From positions 3,140,501-3,204,500 of the forward strand of contig NZ_JACYGY010000001.1 of the NCBI RefSeq assembly GCF_015221875.1: a DNA stretch of 64,000 nt, read 5' to 3'. The position numbers and the translations under genes were made by a program. Shown here piece after piece: positions 36,807 through 46,946 of the stretch (within the stretch, counting starts at the first letter, position 1; every line of letters starts with the position of its first letter). The DNA is from Dyadobacter subterraneus (GTDB lineage Bacteria; Bacteroidota; Bacteroidia; Cytophagales; Spirosomataceae). The notes beneath the pieces were generated by a model that made no database searches, was not told the DNA's origin, and saw nothing but the letters and a program-made list of their open reading frames with translations.

Positions 36807-38446
36807 CAGAAATTAACACTGTTTCTGTGGTCGATAGAAATACTTTGGTTATTAATAACGCCTTGAAGATAGCCCCAAAAGTTGTGATAACATATTCTGG
36901 TAAATATTGGTGCCGGGGGAATAGAGGAGGTGAAGGAGGCTCTTATTACCGTTACGATCGAGATCCTGCTGGGATTACGTGGTGGCAAGCGGGCGATGGA
37001 AACGGATCGCCCGGAGGGATAAACATTCCATCGAACAGAACCTTTGAGATGAGAGATAACGTAACGCTTAAAATGAGAGGTACATTTATGCATGCATATA
37101 ACTTCATTACGATTTGGAACAAAGAGAACGTTACAATCAGAGGCGGTAATATTATAGGGGACTTTGATTTAGATCCGGCATTAAACGAACATAAGCGCGC
37201 CGATGGTACTTTCGATGAAGGGCAATGGGGTTATGGAATATCACTGCAAGGTTCAAAAAACGTATTAATTGAAAATGTAGATATTTCTAAAATGTGGGCT
37301 GATGGCATTAATCTATCTCCTGATTATCTCCATAATTACATTGTGAATTCTAACATTACGATAAGAAACACCAAATCTCATCACAACAGAAGGCAAGGGA
37401 TGAGTATTGACGGAGGTTCGAAATTAACGTTTTATGGGTGTGAATTTTCCAATATTAAAGGGCAGGACCCTCAAAGTGGCGTTGACCTTGAAAGAGATAC
37501 CAATAATTCATTAGTTCAACTGAAAGATGTGTTATTCATTGGTTGTAAGTTTCTCAACAATATGATAGGGGCCAGAACTGCTTACAGTCCCAAAGACGAA
37601 ATCTCCGTTAAATTCGACCACTGCCTTTTTGATGGGAATGTATCTTGGGATTACGATTCTTATACAGCAAGTGGTATTGTATTTACTAATTGTAAATTTG
37701 CTTACCAACAAAGTAGATTTTTTTCAATAGAACTTGTTGGTACGAAAAATCATAAATTCGAAAACTGTGAATTTAACAATGCAATCAGAACAAGGCCGAG
37801 AGATGTTGGCACTGTAACTTATAGATGTAAAAATCTATATTTTGAAAATTCTAAATGTTTAAATGTTAGATATAATTCATCCAATCTATATAAGTTTTTT
37901 GACTTAAGTAATTCAATAAATGCCAAAATAAAACATTGTAAATTTGAAAGTACATCTCTTCAAGATGATAGAATCCTTATTTCAGCAGATGGTGCCGAAA
38001 ATATAGAAGTGATTAACAATACAATGCGGGAATTAGGGGAAATTTTTGTTATTAAAAATGTAAATGGATTCAAATTCAACAATAATACAGAAATAAATAC
38101 GCTTCGTGTAACTGGCATCTTCAAGGGAAATGTTAAACACTTTGAAATGTGCCGTAATCAATTTTCTGGTAATTCTTATTTTTCGAAAAACGCATTAGCC
38201 CCTGTGCTTTACTTAGATGGAACAGGTACTGCATTTGGTAAAATTACAGACAATGTAGTTTATAAGGATGCCATATTCACACCTATTAGTAAACCTAACT
38301 CAAATGGGACAGGTTTATATAGGGAATATAGTAGTACGTCTGATAATATTGTTATCGCAAATAATAAAACTTTTGGCTTCACAAATGAAAATGCTTTCCA
38401 GTTTAATGTTGCTTCGACAAACTTATCTGTAAGCTATTTTAAATGA
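36807..38446 (+). pseudogene. 3' part of parallel beta-helix protein gene, split by IS66
   Basis: Open from 36770 because of a chance ATG in the IS end; the native coding part begins at 36807. It encodes about 545 residues of right-handed parallel beta-helix: repeated coils such as NFITIWNKENVTIRGGNI, LIENVDISKMWADGINL, ITIRNTKSHHNRRQGMSI and LTFYGCEFSNIKG, with the Asn/Gly-rich turns of pectate-lyase-like and tailspike proteins. With the 5' part (34084-34423) the product would have a signal peptide and 659 residues. Probably a glycan lyase, depolymerase or surface protein; no catalytic residues assigned. Position after the tail-fibre remnant hints at phage receptor processing, but the signal peptide argues for a secreted cargo protein. 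Confidence 0.82.
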
Positions 38447-38463
38447 ATAAGCCGGGCTTATTC
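38445..38463. repeat. Short hairpin after beta-helix gene
   Basis: GAATAAGC (38445-38452) pairs with GCTTATTC (38456-38463) around CGG. It overlaps the stop codon of the beta-helix gene but is not followed by a T-run, so it is only a weak terminator candidate. Confidence 0.4.
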
Positions 38464-38672
38464 ATAAAGGACTGATTAATAAGCGGATAACTGGCTATAT
38501 TATTGTCACTACTAATTCCTGTACCCCAGAAACAACACAAACATTAACTAGTGAATTATAGGTGGAAATAAATACACTTATAACAATTCAAAAAAACGCT
38601 GGATAAATTGAGCCATAGTTCAGGCAGAGTAATCCTCGGTCGGATCACACTTAATTCATTTCAGATATTTTT

Positions 38673-40102
38673 TTACGATTCACTTTCCGGAGATTTAGGT
38701 ATCAAAGCACTCAAATATTCCTTCGCTTTACCAACTTCAAAAGATCCAAGATACCTTTGAGTCGTCGCCATACTTGAATGACCCAGAGACTGAGAAATAA
38801 ATGCCAATGGAGCATCAGAACGGAGTAGGGTTGTCGCAAAGCTATGCCGTGCCTCGTAGGTGTTTATTTTAACATCAATATCGAGATTTGTAGCGATTTT
38901 ATTCATGTGATAATTTACACTGGTAATTACACGGAGTATTGCTTGTTTCTTTTCTCTCAGTGTCATATAGTCGTCAATAAAAGGAAATAGGTAACTCCCG
39001 TCTCGCTGATCTGGATTTCCCCACTTTCAATTATTTCTAAAACCTTTTCTCCAAGCATTATCCGAATATGCTGCTGATGTTCTCTATTAGTCTCTTTCGT
39101 TTTTTCGCGTATTATATCAATGTAGCCATTTGCGAAATCTTTTTGAAATCTTCTCAGATTACATAAATCAGTAAGGTTTATACCATTGCAGAGGTACGAT
39201 AATATCGAGAGGTCACGGCCCTGCTCTTTTTTTGATCCTGGCTTACATTCATAATTAAAGTTTGATCCTGGCTTACATTCATAATTAAAGATTGAATATA
39301 GAACCGATTCGTCTAAAGCCTTTTTCTTATTTCTTGACGAAGGTATTTTATAGTCGTTCTTTTTGAAAGGATAAAGATCAGCATCAATTACTTTTTCATT
39401 TATTGCTTCATTGAAAACAGTCCTTGCATTACGGCAATAGATACCTATCATCGTGGTGCTGGCAGGGAGTTGTAATGGTTTGGGTTGACCTTTCCCTTTT
39501 GACTTTTTAGTTTTGCCAGATTTTAGCATCCATTTTTCCTAGTCTCTTAAAAACTTTTCCGTAACAATGTGAAAAGGAATTTCCGGATTATTTTGAGATG
39601 TGTAGTTTTTAAAGACAGCAAATTTCATAAAACTACGTGCTGTGTATTTGAACAGGTCAGAATTTCCCAGCTTTTCATCTTTTTCAAGCTTTACGCTTCT
39701 TAATGATAGCGCCTTTAATAAATCAGTTGGATAAACTTCTCTATCGTCGGGCTTAAATTTGCCGGCAACGACGTTTCCAAAAAGTTGAAAAGTAAATAGG
39801 ACTCAATTTGAGCGAGGGTACGCTGGCCTATTTTTGATATGCTTTCCGCAGGCAATTCGGTTAATGAGTCAATATAACTCTCGCCATAAACCCGGTTCCA
39901 TAATGTTCGAAGCGATAGATCCTTTATTTTACCACTCAATCCACTCTTGTTTTTTTCAGAAACTCAACCTCATGCTTATCAATAACCAGTCCCGTCGAGT
40001 AGTATTTCTGCTCTCCGTTGAAATAAACAGCCCATCTGACTGATTAATACCCTTCTTTGATATTTCTCTTGTCAAAGAAAATTGAAACGCTTGGCTTTTC
40101 AT
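38673..40102 (-). pseudogene. Tyrosine recombinase (integrase) gene, decayed
   Basis: Reading from the ATG at 40102 in joined frames gives an Arm-type DNA-binding start (YFNGEQKYYSTGLVIDKHEVEF), a SAM-like core-binding part (39529-39939), then the catalytic domain: GRDLSILSYLCNGINLTDLC, IIREKTKE and, in 38673-38966, INTYEARHSFATTLLR, SLGHSSMATTQRYLG. The second block holds the R-H...GH...Y residues of the recombinase. Lesions include stops and shifts near 39900-40050, a stop after 39535, a 30-bp tandem duplication at 39231-39290 and a one-base deletion near 38985. The family is that of Bacteroidota conjugative transposon and island integrases. Confidence 0.85.
39231..39290. repeat. 30-bp tandem duplication in integrase pseudogene
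   Basis: The 30 bases at 39231-39260 are repeated exactly at 39261-39290, duplicating the ten residues FNYECKPGS(N/K) in frame. It is the second fresh tandem duplication in this island. Confidence 0.95.
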
Positions 40103-40254
40103 GAAATGGAAGAGTTTATAACTAACAGTGTAATATACTCATTCTTATCATAACAGTGTTATACTAGACTTAGATTGTAAAGTTAAAAAAGATTTAAAGT
40201 GCAAAAATACAGGAGGTTATCTTTATATATCTTATATATCTAATGATGTAATTG

Positions 40255-40276
40255 TAATTGATATAGATTTTACATC
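40255..40276. repeat. Right direct repeat, probable attR core
   Basis: Identical to 29264-29285. It lies 153 bp upstream of the integrase start, as usual for an attachment site. Confidence 0.75.
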
Positions 40277-40712
40277 AACTTTATACAATATTAGTAAATA
40301 AAGTAAAGAGCTGAAAGCGCGAAAAAAAGAAAGTCATCAACGAATTTTTTGACCTGATATTGTACGCTATTTTATTCTTCAATTTTTCTAAAAATAACTC
40401 CTGAATTTCTTCTTCGCTGTCATAAAAACGTCCGTTTTTAATCGAATTTCTATTCCTTTTATTCTGATAAGAGGAAAGAATTTAAACTTTTAAAGAATAT
40501 CAAAATACAGGGTACCCTTCGAATTTTCACGATTGTCATATAGTATATATTTCAAAATTTAATATTGTCTCTTATTAAAATGGCAGAATTAACGGCTGTT
40601 GTTTTTAAAAATGAAAAAATAAATACTTGAATTTCGTTTGAAGGGATATCGTCGTGATAGAATAAATTTTATCTGAGCTGAATTAAGTTTAACCCAATAA
40701 TGATAGATAATT
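40277..40712. promoter_or_regulatory. Intergenic region and putative promoter of susC
   Basis: 436 bp between the island and susC. TTTG at 40637-40640 and TAAATTTT at 40663-40670 (seven of eight matches to TAnnTTTG) are 22 bp apart and would start transcription about 36 nt before the ATG. On the minus strand 40281 to about 40480 is open for some 60 codons without a normal start (GRFYDSEEEIQELFLEKLKNK); it could be a gene remnant left outside the island. Confidence 0.4.
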
Positions 40713-43700
40713 ATGAATAAATCCTTACCCAAAAAGGCCCTTGCACTTTGGATTGTTTTGCTAGCCGGAAGCCTGAGTCATCCGGCCCGGTCCAGCGGTA
40801 ACGGAAAGATCAGAGATGAGCGCCATGCCTCTGTTGCAGTTACTGTGAAGGGTAAAGTTACTTCGGAAGAAGACGGTTCGGGAATTCCTGGTGTGAACGT
40901 TGTGATCAAAGGGAGCATGACCGGGACCTCAACGGATGCCGAAGGGAATTACACCATTGAAGTTCCTGCCCAAAGCGATATTCTCGTTTTTTCTTTTCTT
41001 GGTTTTATTTCAAAGGAAGTTCCGGTTGGAAGCCTTTCGACAATTAATGTTTCGTTACTTACCGATTCAAAACAACTTAGCGAAGTAGTAGTTACCGCAC
41101 TTGGTTTTAGAGAAAATAAAGACAGAATGGGCTCGACATCATCTACGATCAAAGCCGATGATATCCGTCGTTCCGGTGAAACGGGTGTGATCAACGGTTT
41201 GGCTGGTAAAGCTGCCGGTGTTCAGATTTCGCGTTCAAGCGGTGACCCGGGAGCAGGTTCCAATATCCAGATCCGTGGTCAGAATACAATTACAGGTTCT
41301 AATCAGCCTTTGGTCATTATTGATGGTATTCCGATGAGTAATACAACCGAAGGTGATGCCCGTGGTGGTGTGGCTCAGCAATCTCGTTTGAATGATATCA
41401 ACCCGGAAGACATTGCCAGTATGCAGGTTCTAAAAGGTGCTTCGGCGGCAGGTTTGTGGGGTTCACGCGCAGCAAACGGTGTAATCGTTATCACCACAAA
41501 ACGAGGTGCTGATGACAAGAAAATGAATATCAGTTATACTTCTACTGCATCTTTTGACAAAGTAAATGTATTGCATCCGTTGCAGTCTGCATATGGGCAG
41601 GGTTCTGGTGGTATTTATAACCCAACGACACAATATTCCTGGGGAGATAAAATCTCTACGCGCTCTGGTGCTGCGGATGATGTAAATATGAACGGAGCAC
41701 GTTTTGAAGCGTATAACGGCCCGACTTTTTATCCGATCATCAAAAAGAATTCTCAGGAAACTTATAACAAGGCACGCGAAGATGCTGTTTTCCGTACCGG
41801 GACTTATTTTGATAATAACCTCGCAATCAGCGGAGGTAATGAAAAAGGGAACTTTTATCTAAGCCTTGGCAACCTTTCTCAAAAAGGGATTTTCGCAGGT
41901 CAAAGTGATTATAAAAGAAGTTCAGTTCGTTTTAACAGCACACGCCAGTTTAATGACATTCTTAGAATTTCAACGAACGCAACGTATGTAAAAACAACAT
42001 CAAACCGTATTCAGAAAGGTGATAATACCAGTGGTCTTTACCTTGGTATGCTTCGCTCTTCTCCTGACTTTGACAGCCGTTACTGGAAGGGCTCTTATTT
42101 CTCTTCCCCAACTGCTTCTGCTATTGCAAACCGTCAGCGTTCGTATAGAAATTACCTGGGAGCATCTGCCAACCCAAGTTACAATGACCCGTTGTGGACT
42201 ATTCATGAGCTGACAAACCTTTCAGAAGTTGATCGTTTTATCATGAGTACTGAGGCGGTTGTTAGTCCGACAAACTGGTTCAATATCACAGCAAGAGGAG
42301 GTCTAGATACGTATACAGACAGACGTGTTACAAACAACCCGGTTAACTCGGTAGCGAATTCCGGTGCTGGTCAGTACGAGCAGCAAATGATTAAGGAAAC
42401 GGAATTGAACATGGACGTAATTGGTCGTGCGACGCATAATATTACAAAGGACATCACCGGGACGCTGATTGTTGGTTTTAATGTGAACGACAGAAAGTAT
42501 AATAGCTTGGGCGGATTGATGAACAATTTTATTTTGGAAGATGCTCCTGCCAACTTTACCAACTCAACTTTTGCCAACAACTATCCTTACAACAGTGAAA
42601 AACATCGTCGCATGGCTCGTCTTTATTCGACTTTGAATTTGGGATTTTATGATCAGCTTTATCTAAATGTTTCGGCAGCCGGTGAGGCAGGTTCAACGTT
42701 CGGTAGTGCTTCCAAATCTACTTTTTACTATCCTTCAACGGATGTAGCCTGGCAGTTTACCCAACTTCCCGGGCTGTCTAATAATGAAATTCTTTCCTTT
42801 GGTAAAATTCGTGGTTCTTTTGGTGTTGTTGGTATTCAGCCAGACGCCTATAAAAATACTACCTCTTTTGTAAATGCTTCATTTGGTAGCTGGGCAACAA
42901 ATCTAGACGGTGGCGGATATGGCGGGGCGTATGTACAGAGCTACACACAGGGCGATCCAAATCTAAGACCAGAGCGTAAAACTGAATTTGAATTAGGAAC
43001 GGATCTTCGTTTTTTCAAAAACAAACTTTCTGCCGGATTTACCTATTATCAAAACGAAATTAAAGATCTTCTTTTGCAGGTTTCGGCAGCCGGTTCAACT
43101 GGTTTTACTCAGAAATATACCAACGCTGGTAAAATGCAGAACAAAGGTCTTGAAGTGGATCTTAACATGAACGTTTTCCAGAAAAAAGACTGGAATGTAA
43201 ATGTATTTGCCAATTGGAGCAAAAATACCAATGAAGTTACCGATTTAGGCGGAACACAAATCATCACATTTACTGGTGGTGCGCTTAGTACAGTAGCGAA
43301 CGTTGGACATGCTTTGTCATCTTTTTACGGTGGTACATATAAACGCAAGGAAAACGGCGAAATGGATTTAACCGCAAATGGTTTCCCTCAGTTGAGCACA
43401 ACCCTTGCTATTATTGGAAATCCTAACCCGAAATGGAGAGGTGGTTTCGGTACAAATGTGTCGTACAAAAATGTGTCGCTTAATGTACTTTTTGAAACTT
43501 CTCAGGGTGGTAGTTTTTATGAAGGAACAAAAGGGGTGTTGGTAAACTTCGGTACCTATGCGGATGTTGGGCATGAAGTAACTTTGGCTCAGGATACTTA
43601 TAACTACGCTGGGAAGCTTACAGCTGCCGGAACAACAGTAAGAGGAAATATCGCTGATTACGGCGGAGGACCTGTTTTGCTTGACCAGTCTTTCTATACT

Positions 43701-43994
43701 TCCATCGGCGGTCACTCAGGACAGTTGGCTGAACAATTTGTGAAAGATGGTAGCTGGACACGTATCCGTGAAATTTCTCTTGGATACAGTTTAAAATCCG
43801 CTGGTTTTAAGAAGAAAACAAAACTTCAATCAGTTGATTTTACAGTAACAGCGCGAAACCCGATTTTATGGACAAAAATTGTTGGTGTGGATCCGGAAAC
43901 AAACGTCTCTGGTGTTGGTAACGCGCGTGGGGTAGATTACTTCAACAACCCGAACACAAAATCATTGGTGTTCAGTCTTAAAGTCAATTATTAA
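40713..43994 (+). CDS. SusC/RagA-family TonB-dependent outer-membrane transporter
   Basis: 1093 residues. A signal peptide is followed by a carboxypeptidase-regulatory-like domain (about 47-125: VKGKVTSEEDGSGIPGVNV), a TonB box (LSEVVVTALG), the plug domain (NGLAGKAAGVQISRSSG, IQIRGQNTITG, PLVIIDGIPM, MQVLKGASAAGLWGSRAANG) and a 22-strand barrel region ending FSLKVNY. Takes up oligomers across the outer membrane using TonB energy, with the SusD protein as lid. First gene of a long hydrolase operon, so peptides or acylated amino compounds are more likely cargo than glycans. A putative promoter lies at 40637-40670. Confidence 0.95.
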   Translation: MNKSLPKKALALWIVLLAGSLSHPARSSGNGKIRDERHASVAVTVKGKVTSEEDGSGIPGVNVVIKGSMTGTSTDAEGNYTIEVPAQSDILVFSFLGFISKEVPVGSLSTINVSLLTDSKQLSEVVVTALGFRENKDRMGSTSSTIKADDIRRSGETGVINGLAGKAAGVQISRSSGDPGAGSNIQIRGQNTITGSNQPLVIIDGIPMSNTTEGDARGGVAQQSRLNDINPEDIASMQVLKGASAAGLWGSRAANGVIVITTKRGADDKKMNISYTSTASFDKVNVLHPLQSAYGQGSGGIYNPTTQYSWGDKISTRSGAADDVNMNGARFEAYNGPTFYPIIKKNSQETYNKAREDAVFRTGTYFDNNLAISGGNEKGNFYLSLGNLSQKGIFAGQSDYKRSSVRFNSTRQFNDILRISTNATYVKTTSNRIQKGDNTSGLYLGMLRSSPDFDSRYWKGSYFSSPTASAIANRQRSYRNYLGASANPSYNDPLWTIHELTNLSEVDRFIMSTEAVVSPTNWFNITARGGLDTYTDRRVTNNPVNSVANSGAGQYEQQMIKETELNMDVIGRATHNITKDITGTLIVGFNVNDRKYNSLGGLMNNFILEDAPANFTNSTFANNYPYNSEKHRRMARLYSTLNLGFYDQLYLNVSAAGEAGSTFGSASKSTFYYPSTDVAWQFTQLPGLSNNEILSFGKIRGSFGVVGIQPDAYKNTTSFVNASFGSWATNLDGGGYGGAYVQSYTQGDPNLRPERKTEFELGTDLRFFKNKLSAGFTYYQNEIKDLLLQVSAAGSTGFTQKYTNAGKMQNKGLEVDLNMNVFQKKDWNVNVFANWSKNTNEVTDLGGTQIITFTGGALSTVANVGHALSSFYGGTYKRKENGEMDLTANGFPQLSTTLAIIGNPNPKWRGGFGTNVSYKNVSLNVLFETSQGGSFYEGTKGVLVNFGTYADVGHEVTLAQDTYNYAGKLTAAGTTVRGNIADYGGGPVLLDQSFYTSIGGHSGQLAEQFVKDGSWTRIREISLGYSLKSAGFKKKTKLQSVDFTVTARNPILWTKIVGVDPETNVSGVGNARGVDYFNNPNTKSLVFSLKVNY

Positions 43995-44012
43995 TTTCAA
44001 AATTGGTAACTC

Positions 44013-45458
44013 ATGAAAAGTATTTATAAATCAGTGTTTGCACTGCTGGTTGGCCTCGGTTTTATTTCCTGCGAAGGAATCGTTGACGATTTGAACAAAG
44101 ATCCAAACAACGCTACTGACGCACCGGCAAGATATGTTTTCACCGGAACAGAAATCGCAAACATGGCTGCGCAGGAAGGACTTGCCAGTCGCCTTGCCAT
44201 CGTTTGGACAGGTTATGGAAAAGGAACATTTCAGCAATTGGGAACCTGGTATTTGTACCAGATTACGGCGAGTAACTTTGATGATGACTGGAACTTGTTT
44301 TTCGCAGGCGTTAATAAAAATGCGTTAATTGCCATCGAAAAAGCGGAAGCGCTGGGTAACCGGAAAATGGCCGGAATAGCTAAAATTGTTCAGGTGAATG
44401 GGATGGCGACGGCTACGGAATTATGGGGAGATATTCCTTACTCAGAAGCTGGTAACACAGCAGAATTTCCAAATCCAAAATTTGAAACACAGGCTGAATT
44501 ATATCCAAAATTGCTTGCCCGTCTTGATGAAGCGATTGCAGATCTTGAATCTGGAATTGGAATTGTTACCACGGAAGACATTTACCTGGGTGGTGATGCA
44601 ACGAAATGGAAACAGGTTGCCTATACCTTGAAAGCGCGTCTTTTGACAGATACAAAACAGTACGATGCCGCATTGACGGCTGCGACCACCGGTGTAAGTA
44701 CATTTGCCAATTCATTATATTCTCTTCACGGAACAACGGCGAGTGTTAATGAAAATGCCAATTATAGCTTTTTAACAAACATTCGTGCGGGAAGTATCAC
44801 GGGTGAAGATTCATATCTTACCTTCCTGCTTAATCCAGCAAATGCAAAATATCGTGGAAATGCAAAGACGATTGAAACAGCCAGATTCAAGTTTTATTAT
44901 CTTGAAAACGGTGTAAATGCACCGGGTGTTATCGAGCCAAATACTTCTACGACAACAACGGCGCGTGGATTTTTTGCAAGAGATGCAAGTTTTCCTTTGG
45001 TTACCTATCAGGAAAATGTGCTGACGATGGCCGAAGCTGCTCTGCGCTCTGGTAAAGGTTTTGATGTTGCTTTGGGCTATTTGAATAACTACCGTGCTTT
45101 TCTAAACGGTGGCGGCTATTTGCATGCAACCTATAAAGTAGCCGGGACTTACAAATATGAAGCCTACACAGCAGATGATTTCGCAACCGGCGGTATGGAA
45201 AATAAAGATGGAATTACGGCCGATCAGGCTCTTCTTCGTGAAATCCTGGAAGAACGTTATGTGACATTCTACGGTCAGCATATCGGATGGGATGATGAGC
45301 GCCGTACACGTTCAGAATCGGTGGGTATCAAAATTACGCCAAGTAACGGGACACAACTTCCAGGTCGTTTTATCTATTCTCAAAATGAATTGAACTCAAA
45401 CACAAGCAGTCCTAAGGTGGCTCCTGGTTTGTTTGAGCTTACTAGCATTTATAAATAA
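44013..45458 (+). CDS. SusD-like outer-membrane lipoprotein
   Basis: 481 residues, lipoprotein signal with Cys20 (GFISCEG). Matches the SusD-like_2 subgroup: DLNKDPNNATDAPARYVFTGTEI near the start, ELWGDIPYSEAG, PKFETQAELYPKLLARLDEAI (TPR-like helices), LRDTKQYDAAL-like helices, and the C-terminal REILEERYVTFYGQHIGWDDERRTR. It forms the surface lid that captures substrate for the SusC barrel. Located 18 nt after susC; the next hydrolase gene starts 18 nt later. Confidence 0.94.
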   Translation: MKSIYKSVFALLVGLGFISCEGIVDDLNKDPNNATDAPARYVFTGTEIANMAAQEGLASRLAIVWTGYGKGTFQQLGTWYLYQITASNFDDDWNLFFAGVNKNALIAIEKAEALGNRKMAGIAKIVQVNGMATATELWGDIPYSEAGNTAEFPNPKFETQAELYPKLLARLDEAIADLESGIGIVTTEDIYLGGDATKWKQVAYTLKARLLTDTKQYDAALTAATTGVSTFANSLYSLHGTTASVNENANYSFLTNIRAGSITGEDSYLTFLLNPANAKYRGNAKTIETARFKFYYLENGVNAPGVIEPNTSTTTTARGFFARDASFPLVTYQENVLTMAEAALRSGKGFDVALGYLNNYRAFLNGGGYLHATYKVAGTYKYEAYTADDFATGGMENKDGITADQALLREILEERYVTFYGQHIGWDDERRTRSESVGIKITPSNGTQLPGRFIYSQNELNSNTSSPKVAPGLFELTSIYK

Positions 45459-45476
45459 TCTGTTCAGAATAAAACG

Positions 45477-46925
45477 ATGAAAAAACGAGTCATTCTGATG
45501 GGTTTGCTTTGCTACTTATCTGTGGACGTTATCGGTCAGAAAAATTCAGAGAAAGAGGCGATTGTCTCTTCTCTGGATAAACTGACAACGGCCTATGGAG
45601 AAACTGCAAAAAAAATCTGGAGTTACGCAGAACCTGGTTATCAGGAAACAAAAAGTTCTGCTTTGTTACAACAAAAATTGAAAGAAGCCGGATTCAAAGT
45701 AACTGCCGGTGTTGCCGGAATTCCGACTGCTTTTGTAGCAACGTACGGGACGGATGGTCCGAAAGTTGGAATTCTTGCGGAATTTGACGCTTTGCCAGGT
45801 TTATCTCAAACCAATGATCCTGAAAAAAAAGAAGCAGTGGCCGGAGCAGCCGGACATGGTTGTGGTCATAATCTTTTTGGCGTAGGATCCGTAGCTGCCG
45901 GAATTGCTGTTAAAGACTGGTTGAAAAGCAGCGGTACGAAAGGTTCGGTTACCGTTTTTGGAACACCGGCAGAAGAAGGCGGATCTGGGAAAGTGTACAT
46001 GGTAAGAGCCGGTTTGTTTGATGATATCGATGCAGTTTTACATTGGCATCCAAGCGATAGAAATCTTGCCAACGCAACTTCCTCTCTTGCCAATATGTCT
46101 GCCAAGTTTCGTTTTCATGGTGTTTCTGCACATGCCGCCGCCGCTCCTGATCGGGGGCGTTCGGCGCTGGATGGCGTTGAGGCGATGGATGATATGGTTA
46201 ACATGATGCGTGAGCATATGCCTTCGGACGCCAGAATTCACTATGTAATCACAAAAGGTGGAGAAGCTCCCAATGTTGTTCCGGATTTCGCTGAGGTTTA
46301 CTATTATGTAAGACATCCTGAAATGCAAACGGTTAAGGATCTTTTTGCACGTGTGGTGAAGGCGGCGCAAGGTGCTGCTTTGGGTACGGAAACCACTGTG
46401 GACTATGAAGTAACCGGTGGGGCCTTTAATTTGCTGCCGAATGAAACGCTTGCGAAGATCATGTATCAAAATCTCAGTGAAGTTGGCGGAGTGAAATACA
46501 GCGAATTAGAAAAAACGTATGCTGACAAAATCCGGACTTCTTTCACAGGCAAACTTCCATCCCTGGATGCTGCGGTTTTAATTCAGCCTTATAAAGTAGA
46601 AAAAATTCGTGAAGGCGGAGGTGGTTCTACCGATGTGGGTGATGTGAGCTGGGCGGTTCCAACGGCCGGTGTGCGCATTGCTACTTTTGTTCCGGGCACA
46701 CCAGGTCATAGCTGGCAGGCAGTTGCCTGCGGCGGGACTTCCATTGGTACCAAAGGGATGATGGTTGCAGCAAAATCGATGGCACTTTCAGCTTATGACA
46801 TTTTCAAAAATCCGTCTGTTTTGAAAACAGCCAAGGAAGAACTGGATGAAAAAAGAGGGACCGGTTTCAAATACGAAGCCATGGTGGGGGACAGAAAACC
46901 TGCGCTGGATTATCGTAACAAGTGA
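45477..46925 (+). CDS. M20D amidohydrolase (AbgB-like)
   Basis: 482 residues with an export signal ending near VIGQ. Metal-site segments AEFDALPGL, GHGCGHN (Cys129, His131) and PAEEGGSGK (Glu166-Glu167) with the dimerisation insert are those of M20D amidohydrolases; overall similarity is to AbgB, a subunit of p-aminobenzoyl-glutamate hydrolase. These enzymes cleave N-acyl or aminobenzoyl amides of amino acids. Here it is exported and lies just after susCD, so it probably acts in the periplasm on imported conjugates. Confidence 0.88.
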   Translation: MKKRVILMGLLCYLSVDVIGQKNSEKEAIVSSLDKLTTAYGETAKKIWSYAEPGYQETKSSALLQQKLKEAGFKVTAGVAGIPTAFVATYGTDGPKVGILAEFDALPGLSQTNDPEKKEAVAGAAGHGCGHNLFGVGSVAAGIAVKDWLKSSGTKGSVTVFGTPAEEGGSGKVYMVRAGLFDDIDAVLHWHPSDRNLANATSSLANMSAKFRFHGVSAHAAAAPDRGRSALDGVEAMDDMVNMMREHMPSDARIHYVITKGGEAPNVVPDFAEVYYYVRHPEMQTVKDLFARVVKAAQGAALGTETTVDYEVTGGAFNLLPNETLAKIMYQNLSEVGGVKYSELEKTYADKIRTSFTGKLPSLDAAVLIQPYKVEKIREGGGGSTDVGDVSWAVPTAGVRIATFVPGTPGHSWQAVACGGTSIGTKGMMVAAKSMALSAYDIFKNPSVLKTAKEELDEKRGTGFKYEAMVGDRKPALDYRNK

Positions 46926-46946
46926 TTTTGATTTAAATTTTAACTT

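Larger units (their letters stand above)
29264..40276. mobile_element. Decayed 11-kb genomic island (prophage-like integrative element)
   Basis: An exact 22-bp direct repeat (29264-29285 and 40255-40276) brackets 11 kb that differs from the surroundings: broken genes on both strands, a tail-fibre remnant, an IS66 copy, and a tyrosine recombinase pseudogene whose start lies about 150 bp from the right repeat. This is the usual layout of attL and attR with the integrase at one end. Nearly every gene in it carries frameshifts, stops, truncations or an insertion, whereas genes on either side are intact. The original element may have been a prophage or phage-tail-like cargo island; most structural genes are gone. 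29286-29539, 33800-34083 and 38467-38672 show nothing recognisable. Confidence 0.75.
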
